Counted from the first letter of the stretch, positions 1 through 12,469 are shown. The stretch is 64,000 nt of DNA from Basidiobolus meristosporus CBS 931.73 (GCA_002104905.1 MCFE01000019.1:1-64000); one strand, 5' to 3'. The notes: generated from the letters alone by a model not told the origin. Program-made: numbers and translations.

Positions 1-190
1 TTGAAGAGATCGTATATATTGGTGCTATGCCATCGTTAGTCCAACCAACAATGAAGTTCAGCATACAAACAATTATCCCTACGCTTGGGGTTTCAACAAA
101 TGGGCCACTCTATACATTTAAGATTTGGGTAGGTTTGGTGGTGTACTGTGGATGTACGTTTATTACTACAACAGACAAAGTTGGGCTGCC

Positions 191-685
191 TTACTGCTCC
201 CTGTAGCACACTCTATCAACGACTAGTCGATAGTCTTTCTGTTGCTGTGTGGTTTTATGGTACCCGATTGGGCCGACATCACAATCTGCACAAATCAAAT
301 ACTTGACGCCTGTGTCAGAAAGGGTTTTGGAAAAGCCTACATTCTCGAAGCTCATCATGTCGGAAAGCGCCCAGAATTTGTTCTTATATTCAACTGGTGC
401 TTCCTTACTTTCCTCGGGGGAGTTCAGTAGTCGTGGCAACTCTGGCAGCTGCGGAAGCTATCACAACAAAGGTAAACAAGGGGGAGAATAGTCGATCTTC
501 GGACAACGATGAAGGCCTACCTCGCTTTCCATATCTACCAACTTTCCAACCCCTTTACGCAAAATAAGACAGCGACAATCAGCCAGAGGACAGTATAAAT
601 CGTAAGCATTGTGACCATCCTCTGTAACTAATGAGGCAGGATTAGCAACCTCACTTAAAGGAACACCAGGGTTTTTTCTACTCAT
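191..685 (-). CDS. Mss4/Dss4-family Rab GTPase-binding protein
   Basis: Two exons (521-685 and 191-457, complement) around a 63-nt GT-AG intron give 143 aa. The family are zinc-binding Rab chaperones/exchange factors acting on exocytic Rabs in the cytosol. Visible are the first zinc half-site (CPLADC near residue 32), the ILRKGVGKLV strand, the FENVGFSK segment and the second zinc half-site CADCDVGPIGYH, the most diagnostic stretch of the family. The start is the first ATG of the open frame. Without splicing the frame is broken by two adjacent stops at the end of the intron, which supports the intron. Length is close to that of human RABIF (123 aa). All zinc-binding cysteines seem present. 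Confident on family; which Rab it serves is not readable. Confidence 0.88.
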
Positions 686-1480
686 TACTGACGAAACAAA
701 GAGAGCTTCAATAGTTCTTGATACGCTAGAGTTAATAAGCGATCGTATACGATTCGCTTATCTACCAATAATTGATTATGAGAATATTGACGCATTATTG
801 TTGACAAACGGTGTAACTTAATCGAAGTCTGAGATTTGGATAAATAAGGTGGTTATGTGATTATTCGGGTTCCATTTAATAATCGTTGCTATGTCTCGAC
901 TAGCTCTCCAAATTTCTTTATAAATCTCGACCGACCCAGAAATTTGTCGCCGTTTGTGGTGCTCACCAGACACCTCAACCGTAATCTCGGTGAACGCGTA
1001 ATGCCTTTTGATGTTGTCTATAACGTCGTTTATTATGGTTTGATTGACGAGTAATTTTACATATCAATGATTGACATCCGACAGTCGATGTAGGCTGAAA
1101 AGTCAATCAAGTACAGCACACGCTAGTTTCCAACCCTGTCCATTAATCTTTCCACTGCAGTGAACTACGCTAGATACAATCAATCCTTGAGCCCCCGTTA
1201 TATTAGACCACGTACAAAGCCAGGCATTGAAGATTTCCAATAACAAGTTAGCGAGACTCTGCTAATGTGGGGTTCAGCAGAGGCTCGAAAATAGGATCGT
1301 TGAGCTTTCGTAGGGTGTCGAGCTCATGCTAGATATTGAGATGGTAAGCCACCATGAATGTACATACTACAAAGGCATAACAGTTACTTGAAATTGGTCG
1401 CCACATATGGTGTAGAGAAGTGTGTATATATGCAAAAGCAGCTGACTCAAGTTATCCATACCTACAAACATGTACATTGG
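686..1480. other. Intergenic, about 0.8 kb
   Basis: Upstream of the Mss4-type gene and downstream of the Tti2 gene, so it should hold the Mss4 promoter. The open frame at 857-1054 starts with GTG, has no family signature and is not called. No repeats or RNA gene seen. Confidence 0.4.
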
Positions 1481-3189
1481 TTAGCAAGATAAGCGGATTT
1501 GCTCTAAATGGCCAAGCTTACCCCCATTTCGATGCACATTTACCCAAACAACGAGAAGCGCAGTAAGCAAGTCATGGCAGTAGTCATGTATTCTGGAATC
1601 TCTATTTTAGCTTGCTTGTTGCTGGAAAGCTCGAATTTCCAGCCAAACTTACCTCGGCCAAGCGATTTTAATCAGTATCTCAATGCTTTGGGCAGTCTTG
1701 AAATGGATGTCTTTCCCTTGAGGGTCATCAAGAATCGGTAGTTTAAGAGTCTTGGTTAATTCTTTTACTAGAGGCGCGAGATATTGCACAGAAAATGTCC
1801 CCATTGTATCCAGGAATAAGGGGGCTTTTTGAATGATAACACTGCGAATTGCAATATTATCTCCGCCCAAGCTGAACCCATCAATGATGCCATTTAGGAA
1901 TATATCTTCGATTTTTAGCCACCATTCTTTGCTATCTTGAGGATACACTTGGTTGACAAGATGTAGTATTGTATCCAAGGCGGCAGAAAGCAAATCAGCT
2001 TCGACAGCATTACTGCGATATGTCAGGCAGGATGTGAGAGCCTAGAAGACTGAGTCATTGGAATGATATGGACACAAAAGCGTGCTGTGAATGCTTACTT
2101 CGTAAAATACTCGGTCGAGCCCGAGCTTGCGTAACTTTAGTGTATCAACACAATCCAACAACAAATCAAGAAGCTCAACACCAATCACTTTATATCGTAT
2201 GTCAAAATCGTCAATGAGCGTAAGTAGCGGCGGGATGATCAAATCTTGGCAATGTGATAATGCAGTGCTCTACAAATATGGGTTTAATTGTTGAACATGT
2301 CCGAAGTCTGATAATAACATAAAGTACCGTCGCTGTTTGTAAGCACCACCTGAAACCAGTCACCGCGCCAATAAAGTTTGATTTCCAGGCTTGGTTCTCA
2401 TAAAAGTCCTGCGTAGCTGTCTTCCTTCCGCGGTGCTTTTGGAAATCCCTCTCCAAACGAGGATCCCTTTTAAACAATGGCTTGAACTGCTGTTCAAGTA
2501 TATCTTCTAGGCGTGAATCTATCATAGCAGTTACCGAGAGGTCTAGGTTTTGACCCAGCTGATAGAATATCGCTAAAAGCATCAAGGAGCTTCATAAGAA
2601 GTAAGAATATTACAGGTATGAGCAAGAAGCAACAGTACCTGTGACAGAATTACGAATACTCTGGGTGCTCCACGGCATCTCGCCCAAATATCTCGAACAA
2701 GTGAAAATCACTTGATCCAAAAAATGTTCACTCAACGTATTCGCAGGCTGCCACAAAAGAAACCCGATGTATCTTAGTAAATTACCAACAGAAATATATC
2801 AAAGAGGATTTTACCTCTCTCTTGATGAGCTCGAGTAATTCCTTGAATGTAGTTGCTACATTAGCAAAGAATTCATCGTATTCGGTTGAAGAGCACTCTA
2901 GGAGAAACACAAGAGTAAGAAATTATTGAATAAGCAACGATGCATCTTGGAAAATTTGCATATATATGAACGCATAATATTGTTGGGGTGTGACAACATT
3001 ATCGATCTTCGCGTGATGGAATTTTACCTTCTACATCTCGTGCAAACAAGGCTGGTACTTGGAGCCTTTTCAGCAATTCCAAACCATTTGCATGGTCAGT
3101 TGGGTAGTTTGGACCAATCGAGGTTATGGACATCTTTGCTTCGCGTAACCCACCAAGCAAAGTGTGTAAAAGGTTTGTATCCTTAAATG
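1481..3189 (-). CDS. TTI2: Tti2 homologue (TTT complex subunit), 5' end unresolved
   Basis: Seven exons on the complement (3028-3189, 2815-2897, 2639-2747, 2328-2572, 2099-2269, 1653-2041, 1481-1601) join in one frame to about 426 codons. Tti2 works with Tel2 and Tti1 as a co-chaperone adaptor that folds PIKK kinases (TOR, ATM/ATR relatives). Evidence is the helical-repeat protein with the family's best-kept blocks: the W-x-S/W-C segment before the fifth exon, then IIPPLLTLIDDFDIRYK with GVELLDLLL, and the late IAWPR block followed by a helical C-terminus. The first exon listed begins in phase 1, so at least one more upstream exon with the true start must lie around 3190-3540. I could not choose it. 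Human TTI2 is 508 aa, so perhaps 50-80 residues are missing. The stop at 1481 is the simplest ending. Confidence 0.75.
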
Positions 3190-3558
3190 CTGTTTGGACA
3201 GAAGGTTGCTTAATTTTAAATATATCTTATCGCTCCAGTTAGATAGAAACATGGGCTCAATTGGGCTTCCCACTCCGATTTTTGATACATGCTCTCCTCT
3301 TCTTTGGGCCCTAAAATTCTACAACATAGAATCTCCAAAAGATCTGCTTAACATTGACATAAAGCTGAATTGGATAAGTTCGAACTTAGGTAGAATACCG
3401 AGAATACGTTTATACTCCAATGGAGGATGATCTGTATTTCCACAATTCAAATCTATGTATGGTTTATCGACGAATCTAAAGCCTACAGTGTAGCCCAATA
3501 AAAGATATCTTTCTACAAGTCTCAACCGAATCCTCCTCAGCAGTTACATATCGAAATA
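3190..3558. other. Likely 5' exon(s) of the Tti2 gene and shared promoter
   Basis: Lies between the first exon I can place for Tti2 (minus) and the start of the membrane-protein gene (plus). A minus-strand open frame at 3319-3525 and a second short one around 3250-3310 could be the missing Tti2 exon, but no splice choice was convincing. Confidence 0.35.
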
Positions 3559-4474
3559 ATGTTTTGTCGATGGCTGAAGTTATTGCTATGCCTTACTTTC
3601 CTTACATTAATTGAGGGTAATACCGAGAAGAAGATATTCTCTGGAGAGATTAGTATAATATCTCAGTCAAAAAAGGAGGCAGTAGATGCTTGGAGTAGCC
3701 AGCACGCATGGTATTTTCTTGATAGCTATACACATCATAGCATTTGAAGCCAATGGTAACACGAAGCAAAACAGGAGCAAAATGACTCCACCGTATGGGA
3801 TGTTCAGTAATCAGTCCTTGGAATTCAGTAATAAGTCCTTGGAATCCAGCTGTGGTGAAGTCTTGGATAACATCGCTAACACCAAATGGCAGCAGTGGTT
3901 TATACTGGATCATCTCAAGATAGACGAAGTATATGAAGCACGAGTTTCCTATGCCGCCACGGTACTCTCATATCCCCCTTTCCCTTGAATAATTCACTCA
4001 AATATCATTTCTAGACACCCACTGATTTCATCTTGGCCATTTTCGATTACGAGGAGGTAGCTCAGATACTACAACCGGGTAAAAAGGCTGTGCTCCAGGA
4101 AATAGAAGAGGTAGATCTAACAAAATATGAACCTTCACTTGCTAAGCAATTCCATTTCTAGGTTGAGCACATGTTGGAGACCACTACCAAGTTTTTACGA
4201 ATCAGAGCTAAATACACAGGTGTGTCGCATATACCTGGACGTGAATTGATTCCAGTTAGATATAATTTGGGTATGTCGCTAGAGCCCTTTATGCACTTTA
4301 GTAATATCTGCTAATTCGGTGTTAGTGTTGGAAACGCTCTACCTAGGAATACCATATCAAGCATATAAGGTGGTCTTAGTGATATTAATATGTTGTGCAC
4401 TTGGCGCATTTGTGCTGGTGCCAATCGCCCAATCTTTGGTACTTCAGATTCGAGAAGACAAGCGAGCTGATTAG
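3559..4474 (+). CDS. Unnamed type I single-pass membrane protein with signal peptide
   Basis: Five exons (3559-3616, 3741-3961, 4015-4110, 4162-4270, 4326-4474) give 210 aa. An N-terminal signal peptide (MFCRWLKLLLCLTFLTLIEA) is followed by a lumenal domain with DEVYEARVSYAAT, PTDFILAIFDYEE and an RELIPVRYNLVLE strand. One membrane helix (KVVLVILICCALGAFVLVPI) and a short charged tail, QIREDKRAD, end it. The layout suggests a conserved ER/Golgi protein; I do not recognise the family name and assign no function. The second exon could instead start at 3726, adding five residues in the same frame. Exon 2 carries a tandem duplication of a 21-nt unit giving SNQSLEF/SNKSLES. All introns are GT-AG and 45-125 nt long. 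Confidence 0.65.
3802..3843 (+). repeat. Tandem duplication, two 21-nt units, inside the membrane-protein gene
   Basis: Two nearly identical in-frame 21-nt units encode SNQSLEF and SNKSLES in the lumenal linker just after the signal peptide. They differ at few bases, so the duplication looks fairly recent or is kept by selection on spacing. Confidence 0.7.
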
Positions 4475-5711
4475 AATACCCCGTAAGCTTAGTTGTCACC
4501 GCAAGTAATTGAACCTTGCACTAAAGCATTTATAAGAACAAGGCATACTTGAGAGATTGAAGTATCTCTTGAAGCTTACACTCATATATTAGTGAGTTGA
4601 ACAACGATGGACCTGTTTTTAAATAAAGTCAATCACCAGTGTTTACGAACAGTATTCGCTGATAACAAGCAGCAGTCTCCCACTGCCACTACACAGGAGT
4701 TGAGCAAGTCGAGAAGAACATGCTTGGACCAGAGTACTACTACACCTTCGATTGATCTGGAAATTAGGCGCTAGATCCACCTGGCCAGATTATTAAGGTA
4801 AGGGTTGGCACAAATGCTGTGCCCATCAGTGTAACTCAAGCCCAAGTAGTTAAATGGTTGCTTGGCTATACAGGTCACAGTACTCTGCCACTCCGAGCCT
4901 ATCAAGTTCATGGTATTTTCTGGCAGTGAGCAACAGTTGTGAAGTGCACGAGTCTGATTTTCATGCTACACACATTACAGTTGTTTCTTTGCCATGCGAC
5001 AGTGCTCGTCACCGTTCTCTCTAAGCGCGACTAAAATGCCGGTAAGCTGGGGCTCAAGTTTCTAGGCGAACCTGGCGATAAGTCCATTTGTATGTGTACC
5101 CAAGTCTACACTTGCAGTCGTTGCGTGCGCATGTTGCGTTGCTATCAATTTGCAAGTGAACATAAATAAGCCTTGAGATTTCAATTTATACCACCTCAAA
5201 CCTTGAATTGGCTACCCAGTCATGAACTATCTCGCTCCTTATTAATTGATGTTTCTTCTCGGTTGAGCGAAGCAATGTAATCCCTTAAATGTTAGAGTAA
5301 ATGTATAATCTTTTGTATTCTAAGTTTAAGTATGATTGGTTAGCCCTTGAAATACATATTGGATTGTTGGTTCAGATGGTTTCTAGGTCACTTGTGACTG
5401 ATATCGTGTGGTTCTTCAAATCGAAAAGAGCGAACCTTTTCCATACCTAAAAGTAGCCGCCGCTAATAGAGCCCTGTCCGCACTTTCCTTTTTCATTCAG
5501 CAAGTCAGTTCTAGGACTCCGATTGTTTTAGGTTTTACTTTACGGCCCACCGACTTGCATAGTACTATTGCGACGAAGCTCAGTTGGGTTGTTGTTTTTT
5601 AAACTTGTTTTCGATATAGCAGGCTCACTGCTGCTAATGCAAGTCCACTCCCTATTGCAACTTCTCTGTTAAATCCAAATTCGCCTGGGCTTTCTCGTCT
5701 ACCCCGCCGCC
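4475..5711. other. Intergenic, about 1.2 kb
   Basis: Separates the membrane-protein gene from the CCCH gene. It contains a 55-codon ATG frame (4607-4774), rich in Ser/Thr/Gln and without a family signature, and an open frame at 5408-5602 that starts with GTG. Neither is called. The pyrimidine-rich stretch before 5712 is probably the promoter/5' UTR of the next gene. Confidence 0.4.
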
Positions 5712-7432
5712 ATGGTTTTCGGCCCTACACGGCCACCGCAGCCTTCAACCTCCTGGGTGAAAGGCTCGTTGTCACCTCGAAGTAACACGAAAGGGAGGTC
5801 CTCCCAGAGTACGCAGCAGAGTGGTGATCTAGAGGTGAAGCCAAACTCACCGCAAAAGGGTATTTAGTCTTCGCTGCATCCAGTCAAGGTTATTGAATAA
5901 TGTGGTTTTGTGAATTCTGTTAGCTGGAGCCCTGCTACATGTACCGTGTAAATTCTATAAGAACGGGGCCTGCAATGCCGGAAAAAACTGTGTTTTTTCT
6001 CATAGCACGCAGGTGAATCCCGAGCATTCAGTATGCAAGTACTATTTGAAGGGGAATTGCAAGTTTGGAAACAAATGTGCCTTACTGCATTCAAAAGGTC
6101 TCCAGGTGTCGAATAACCCCCCAAAGCCTATCGGGAAAACCAGTAGAGGCGGTACGTTTGCAGGCCATCGGCGGGGGAATACAAGCAATGGTTTTCCACT
6201 GCCTTCAGTAGAAAAGACACAGTGGCTAATGGAGCCCCCACAACATGTGCTATTTCACACTGGAGCTCCGCGCACTGTGCATAATCATCAATCCTTTCAT
6301 TTTCCTAGCTCCTTAGGGTCTTCCTGGGATAGCACATTTGCACACGGATCACGGAACCTGTTGTTTTATCGGGATGACTTACTGCTCAATCCTCAGAATC
6401 CATCTAGACAGTCCATCCGCATGCCATCATCAGGTCAAAGCTTGATTGCTGGCAATAAGTTAAGGTTGTCTCCAAGCTTGGAATATCAAGGCGATGCTTA
6501 TCAGGATTCTCTATACATGCCACTTCCAGTAGGAGATCTTCCTCGTTTAGAGCGGTCACGTAGATCGCTTGGTTTAATGTCGAAAGTAGAGCTGAACCCA
6601 GATGCTCTCCAGAATCCCCAAATTCAGGAAAACCTCGGCTACACCCAGGGATTGCATCCTTCATCGCTGGATGTGCTTCTAACACCAGATGAGATCGAGT
6701 CGCGTCGTAGTAGCTTCTTCGGGGGCTCCGTAAATAATACCAACCAACACGGCTTTGATCGTTATGAAGAGGCGTTCATGGGCAATTGGCATGGGCCACT
6801 GGAAATAGGGGTCGCCCCACTAGTCCCTCGTCGAATCTCGTCAAACAGCGATCATGAAATCTTTCCCAACTTACTGAAGAGTAATATGACCGAACGCTCA
6901 AGTGGCTTTTGCTTCGCGGAAGATGTCGCAGGAATCAGCCGCACATTGCCTTTTCCGATAACTATGGTCAATGTTGATTTCCCCCATAACCCATACCAAC
7001 ATGATGCCAATATACCCAAAGTCAATAGCAGACAGCCTTCGTTTGATGAGGAGATTCAGTTCTACATGGAAGAGGAAGCCAGCTTCATGGATCGTTATTC
7101 ATCGCATAACCCGCAGCAGCACCAAGGTAAGTAGCATATGCGATAGCATCACACCACGATTCTAATGAGTTTCTAAACCGCAAGCCAATAACCACAATCC
7201 TCTTGTCGAGGACCTCAACAATAGAAATGACAGCCCGCTCTACAAACACCTGAACTCATTCCACAAGCGAGGCTTACTCGATGATACCTGTCCCTACAAT
7301 CTTGAAGCGAGTGCGACTTTGCAGGGAGCCGATAGACAACACAACCAAGAGGACTCTGACATACGTTTGGACGAGATGCTGGATTCTAAACTAGCGGCTC
7401 TTCTCAAACAATGTGATTTAACTCGGAATTAA
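5712..7432 (+). CDS. Lee1/Scp3-type CCCH zinc-finger protein
   Basis: Three exons (5712-5859, 5924-7126, 7185-7432) give a protein of about 532 aa. Two tandem CCCH fingers, both C-x7-C-x5-C-x3-H, lie at roughly residues 57-105: CKFYKNGACNAGKNCVFSH and CKYYLKGNCKFGNKCALLH. This pairing is typical of yeast Lee1 and S. pombe Scp3, poorly studied fungal proteins presumed to bind RNA. The rest is long, low in recognisable domains, rich in Ser/Pro/Asn and probably disordered, ending in a short acidic helical segment (IRLDEMLDSKLAALLKQ). The start is the ATG in a GCCGCCATGG context. Intron 1 separates the basic N-terminus from the fingers. An RNA-regulatory role is inferred from the fingers only. 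Confidence 0.85.
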
Positions 7433-8180
7433 TATCCGTACTACGAAAGTCGAATCTCGGCTTGTGCGATAAGTATCAAGTTCACAGTTAAAACGTTAAC
7501 CGGGCTAGAAGCGCATAATAGGACAATGACTGAGGTGCTGGTCTTATGAATACGTTGAGAGCAAAGCACACTACTCAAGGGGCAAGCTGAACCAACCACA
7601 AATCACTCCCTATATTCACCAATGGAAATGAAAATGAAACGTGGCTCTAAAGCTCAAGTTCACATCAATAGCAATTTAATACCCTAACCTAACTTCAACA
7701 CCACCTCGTCAAATAATTAAAAGTTGAAGTGAATTAACCCAGCATAAGCAATGGCCGTAACGTGGTAAATTGAGCAGTGGTAGTGTACACCGTATTGAAG
7801 GGTTTCGAGCCTGACAACTGAATGTGCCTTCCCACCAATGAAGAACACGAACATAAATTCCGGGTAGGCCACTTCCCGAACCAACTAGTTTCTAGGCAGC
7901 CTCAACCTCCAACCGTCTTCGTCCACTCTAGCCCATAATGTTGGAATATCTCCACAGTAAGCCCTGGCAACAACCCTCAGAATGAAATTCCTGATGGTAG
8001 CAAAATTTTTCGAGAATTTCCTTACAGGCGTGCGAAAAGATTACGGAATTGCGGAAAATACTGAATTCTCTGGCCAGGTGAGTGCTGAATAATCCACTCA
8101 CCAGTGAATTTCCATCAGCAAGAGAGATATATATAGATACAGCAGTATGACAGTAAAAACACTTTTAAGTTTGAATAGTC
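7433..8180. other. Intergenic, about 0.75 kb
   Basis: Tail of the CCCH gene and promoter of the Erv1 gene. A short TA run (atatatata) lies at about 8126. No coding signal seen. Confidence 0.4.
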
Positions 8181-8753
8181 ATGTCCCCAAGCATACAAGC
8201 AGAGGAGCCCTCCAGCTCCTCACCCATTCCTGAACCTCTACCTAGCAAGCCTGTCGGAAAGGAGAAGGCGAAAAAGCCCTGTCGTGTTTGTGATGATTTT
8301 AAAGTTTGGACCAAGAAAGAGCGAAAAGAAGAGAAAAAAGCCAAGGTTGCTTCGGCTGAGACCGATAAAGTCAACGTTGTCCACTCTGATACAAAGGAAA
8401 GCCCAAAACCTGTGGAATGTCCACCCGATTCACAACAACTAGGCAGAGCCACTTGGACTTTCCTTCACACCATGGCGGCGTATTACCCTGACAATCCCGA
8501 TAAGGAGCAGCAATCTAACATGAAAACTTTAATCAAAAGTTTTTCCAAGTTCTACCCTTGTGGCTATTGTGCCTCGCATCTACAGGAGGAACTTAAGAAA
8601 AACGAGCCCAAAGTGGATAGCAGAAGTGCGTTGTCTAGATGGATGTGTGACATTCATAATGAAGTGAATGAGCGCCTGGGAAAGCCCATTTTTGATTGTA
8701 GTAAGACTGACGAACGTTGGCGGGACGGTCCTAAGGACGGCTCCTGTGACTAG
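8181..8753 (+). CDS. ERV1: Erv1-type FAD-linked sulfhydryl oxidase
   Basis: One exon, 190 aa. Erv1 reoxidises Mia40 in the mitochondrial intermembrane space, passing electrons to cytochrome c, and so drives disulfide-coupled protein import. The N-terminal shuttle arm has the CRVC pair (about residue 34). The FAD-binding helical domain starts at LGRATWTFLHTMAAYYP (residues about 87-103). The active-site pair CGYC lies in FYPCGYCASHLQEEL. The FAD contact segment WMCDIHNEVNERLGKPIFDC follows, and a structural disulfide is formed with the final GSCD cysteine. The linker is Lys-rich, a little longer than in yeast. All expected cysteines are present. The start is the first ATG, just after a stretch with stops. 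Confidence 0.93.
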   Translation: MSPSIQAEEPSSSSPIPEPLPSKPVGKEKAKKPCRVCDDFKVWTKKERKEEKKAKVASAETDKVNVVHSDTKESPKPVECPPDSQQLGRATWTFLHTMAAYYPDNPDKEQQSNMKTLIKSFSKFYPCGYCASHLQEELKKNEPKVDSRSALSRWMCDIHNEVNERLGKPIFDCSKTDERWRDGPKDGSCD

Positions 8754-9160
8754 ATAAATAAACAATTCAACTTGAAGAATTAGAGCCTAGACTCTCAAGG
8801 CATATATCAAATATCTCTTGTGCTTGCTTGATATCCTTGACTTCGCATCATTGGGATTAGATTCATTCCAGATGCAATTGGATTGTTCAATTTTTGGTAG
8901 AAAATTCTGTGAGAAGGCACACTAAGATACGCGGGTTAAGGCTATGGGAGAGTCGTCGAAATAAGTGTCGCCCATCTATGCCTCATGGATACCACCGAAC
9001 CTAGCTTGGCAAATGATACGGTGCTTGTTTGTCCAGACTCAGATCCCTGGACTGTGTGTGTGTTGATAAGACCATTCATTATTGTTGCGAACTACTTCAT
9101 CAATGTGGAAAGCTAGATAGGTTACGACGCTCCTCACACCCCCCATCTACTTTAGGCTGC

Positions 9161-9214
<54 letters not shown>

Positions 9215-10147
9215 AACAATCTATTTGTTTATACAGCTGCGCTATTACGAGAGTTAGGCACATTAAACCAAACCACAGTCCGGACGCAGCAATGATTGTA
9301 TGAAATTCCACTGTGACACTGTTTATTTACGAAGGTGCCTAGCAAACACTCAGCTTCAAGCTTCCATTTATGATAGAATTTTTGGCTATCCCGGCGACTA
9401 ATATACCCAAGTGTCTATCAGAATAGGCAAAGTTACACCAATGGGACGAAATACGATCATTGCTGCGTTTTGCCTTGCTTCCCAATGCACCAATACATCA
9501 GTTGGGCACACCAACCTTTTTACTACAGATATACAGAGGCACCATCAAAAAGCCGCGAAACTAATGCCGTTGAATAACAAACAACACTCCAAGAACGTTC
9601 ATCACGGGCCATCGCCTGGGGTACCCTAAGCGGAATTAATCGTGTAGAGATCATGCGTGTTGAGCTCGTCACCAAAGTTGCGCGGATGGTCGCGAAATCT
9701 GCTGTTGAATTGGATACTATCATGCATGACATGGCTCGACTCTGAGGTGGAGGAATCAGACATCTACTGGCACAAAGTACGCCAATATCTAGCAATTCGT
9801 CGTCATTTGTGCGGCACTCAGCTTGGATCAAAGCAATCAGCAAGTTCGACCAAATACACTACCTGACATTGGAAGAAAGATCACAGACAGGCAAGCATAC
9901 TAGTTGCGATCCTCATTAATCTAAATAGATCGAGTCCTAACGAGAGGTGTCTGTAATCCGCAATATCGTATTGAAACCAACCTGGCATCGATTCCACTAC
10001 TAATTTCACCCTATCATGAACAACCAAAATCCAATTGGAATTTTCAAGTATAAATTTCGATTTGGAGTTGCACTCTTTCTTCGACACCCAAGAAAGCGGC
10101 GCTTAATCACAAACCAACTTAATTCTTGACGCCTCACATACCCCAGA
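8754..10147. other. Intergenic, about 1.4 kb
   Basis: Between Erv1 and Yju2, same direction. It contains the AG microsatellite listed separately. Open frames at 9411-9629 (plus) and 9523-9843 (minus) overlap each other, start at non-ATG codons or lack any family pattern, and are not called. Confidence 0.4.
9166..9213. repeat. AG dinucleotide microsatellite, about 24 units
   Basis: An uninterrupted (AG)n run of about 48 bp, the longest pure simple repeat in the window. Confidence 0.97.
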
Positions 10148-11107
10148 ATGTCTGAACGTAAGGTTTTGAACAAGGTAAGCTCCTCGAACGTGTTTGGGTG
10201 CTTCGCACATATACTAACGGACTTCCAATAGTACTTCCCCCCGGATTTCGATCCAGCTTTAATCCCTAGGCGTAAAATGCCAAAGGACAAACAGCACACA
10301 GTACGTCTCATGACCCCATTCTCCATGCGTTGTGATACTTGTGGCGAATACGTATACAAAGGTAAAAAGTTCAACGCCAAGAAAGAAACGGTCGAAGGGG
10401 AGACCTATCACTCCATCAAGATCTTCCGGTTTTACATCCGTTGTCCAAGATGTTCAGCCGAAATCACCTTCAAGACCGATCCAAAAAACGCTGACTACGT
10501 CGCCGAACACGGAGCAAAGAGAAACTTTGAGCCCTGGCGCGAGGAAGAAGCGGTGGGTGAGGAAAACAAAGCTGAACGTGAGCAAGAGGAGAAGGAGAAC
10601 CCGTTAAAGGCACTTGAAAATCGTACGCTAGACTCCAAGCGAGAGATGGAGATCTTGGATGCCCTGGATGAAATCCGAACTCGAAATGCCAAAAATGAAA
10701 GAGTGCCGGTGGAGGAGATTTTGGAAAAGCTGGCCAATAACGATCCAGTAGTCGCGGATAGGGTTCGCGAGGAGTTAAGGGACGAAGAGATCGCCAAGGC
10801 GATCTTCAAAACGGCCGACGGGGAATCTGTTAAACGGATCGTGGACGAAGAAGAACCCGATCCAGTGGAGCTTGTCAAAGCAACTTCAGGTCTGGGTGCG
10901 GTCTCGTTTACGGCACCTACCGAGCCCAAGCGTCGCAAAGTAGTGAGCAGCAGATTCGGAATCATTGTCAAGAAAAGTAATGACGCTTCCAAAACTGCGA
11001 CTGAGAAGGAGGCGCCGAAGCCACAGGACAAGCCGACTGCGGAGCCAGTAGGACTGGGCTCTCTTCTTGGAGCTTATGGCAGTGATAGCGAAAGTGACGA
11101 CGAATAA
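10148..11107 (+). CDS. YJU2: Yju2/CCDC94-family step-one splicing factor
   Basis: Two exons (10148-10174 and 10232-11107) give 300 aa. Yju2 joins the Prp19-associated spliceosome and promotes the first catalytic step by stabilising the branch helix. The N-terminus reads MSERKVLNK, then [15 protein letters not shown], the signature that sits in the active site. Next comes the zinc-binding domain with [19 protein letters not shown] and [15 protein letters not shown], then a charged coiled-coil region and a Ser/Asp-rich tail ([12 protein letters not shown]). Intron 1 carries a perfect TACTAAC branch site at 10212-10218. The nine-codon first exon is needed for the family N-terminus, so the longer exon alone would be mis-started. 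An AATAAA signal follows the stop at about 11175. Confidence 0.93.
10212..10218 (+). promoter_or_regulatory. Intron branch-point consensus TACTAAC
   Basis: Lies about 13 nt before the 3' splice site of the Yju2 intron and matches the fungal consensus exactly. Confidence 0.8.
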
Positions 11108-11640
11108 GTGTCTGCAGAGATAGTCAACCATGATGAATCATATGTAAGTATTGATTGAAGTTTGTATTTTAAGAGAATAAATAGAATTCCTCCGACAATA
11201 GCCCTAAACCATTGTTGCCCTCCATTTGAAGGTTATGGTCCGTGGGCTACGTGCTTGCTTCTATGAAACATCTATCGAGAGAAGACTAGATTGATTTAGG
11301 TTTACTAAATTGAGAGAACCTTCTAGTGGTGGGGTGACTTGCTCGAGAAGGCTTGTTGAAAATTCTTTTCATGGTCAAAAGGGTACTTCGGCGGATACAG
11401 TCTTGTGTCGCCACTTATCAGTGTTGGTGTGGGGTCAAGGCCATCTCAATGTAAGTGCTGGCATTGTATTGGTGCTGACCAGCATGCCCAGTCATTTTCA
11501 TACCAGGAGTGATCTCCAACAGCTGAAGCATAGAAAAAAGTAGTGCCATAACCGCTTTGATATACGTGCGCCTTTGTTGATCCTTGGATTTTTGACCTCC
11601 GCGTGATGTAACGGATAAAGTCGGGATCAGCAGAGTATCA
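11108..11640. other. Intergenic, transition to repeat DNA
   Basis: Yju2 3' flank. CpG is still present here (for example around 11390-11410 and 11560-11610) and disappears abruptly after about 11640. Confidence 0.4.
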
Positions 11641-12469
11641 AGGTACATCACAAGTTAGTATGTGGATTTCTCTCATACCCTATGAAAAATATCAAACTTG
11701 GATTTCATACAGTATCCTGCTGGTATTCTACTGGTTTTTTTTAATCAAATTTTCAAGTGTAAATATCTCTGGTGTTAGTGAGTTGACTGTTGCCATATAT
11801 GACCTGAGAATCACTCAGTCACAATGCCTTCTAGCCCATTGGTCTACTTATCCTCAAGAAGGCTAGAGCTTTGGGCATTGAAAGTTGTAACTTTAAGGGA
11901 AATTGGATTTCTAATCTTGCCACTTTTGTACTCCTAGCCAAAGGTACTGGTATAGTAAGCTCTGGTATAATGCCATGAACTGTCTAAATAGAGTAGGATA
12001 CAATCAGACTCCATACACAACTTGAGGCTAATGCTTTTGGCATTGACACTGGGTTGAAACAACCACCACATTTACCTTTTTTGCCTTTTGAAATCTTGGG
12101 GCAAGTATCAGGGACTTGGTGGTAACAGGGATTTATCCTGATAAGTGGGTCAAGTCTGAAACTTCAAAATACTGTGGGTCATGGAGTAAATCTTAGTCCC
12201 AATATTTCATCCATTATGTATATCTGCATCAGCAATATCCCTGCACAAAATATAAAGCCTAGATATCAAACATCAAATCAGTACAAAATAGGATCTTTGA
12301 CTCTGTATGGACTGAAATATCATCAAAAACATTAGAAAAACACAATCTTGAAGTTTGACTGTGAGTGCTTGTTCCAATATTCCTGATGTTCATCACAAAC
12401 TAGGCTCCATGGAGCTGGCATTGTAAAAAATTAGGAGATTTTGGAAGTGATTGGATGATCAAACTTGTA

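Noticed and set aside
10495-11031. Long minus-strand frame opposite Yju2
   Set aside because: A shadow of the Yju2 coding strand with Ser-rich composition from the antisense of charged codons.
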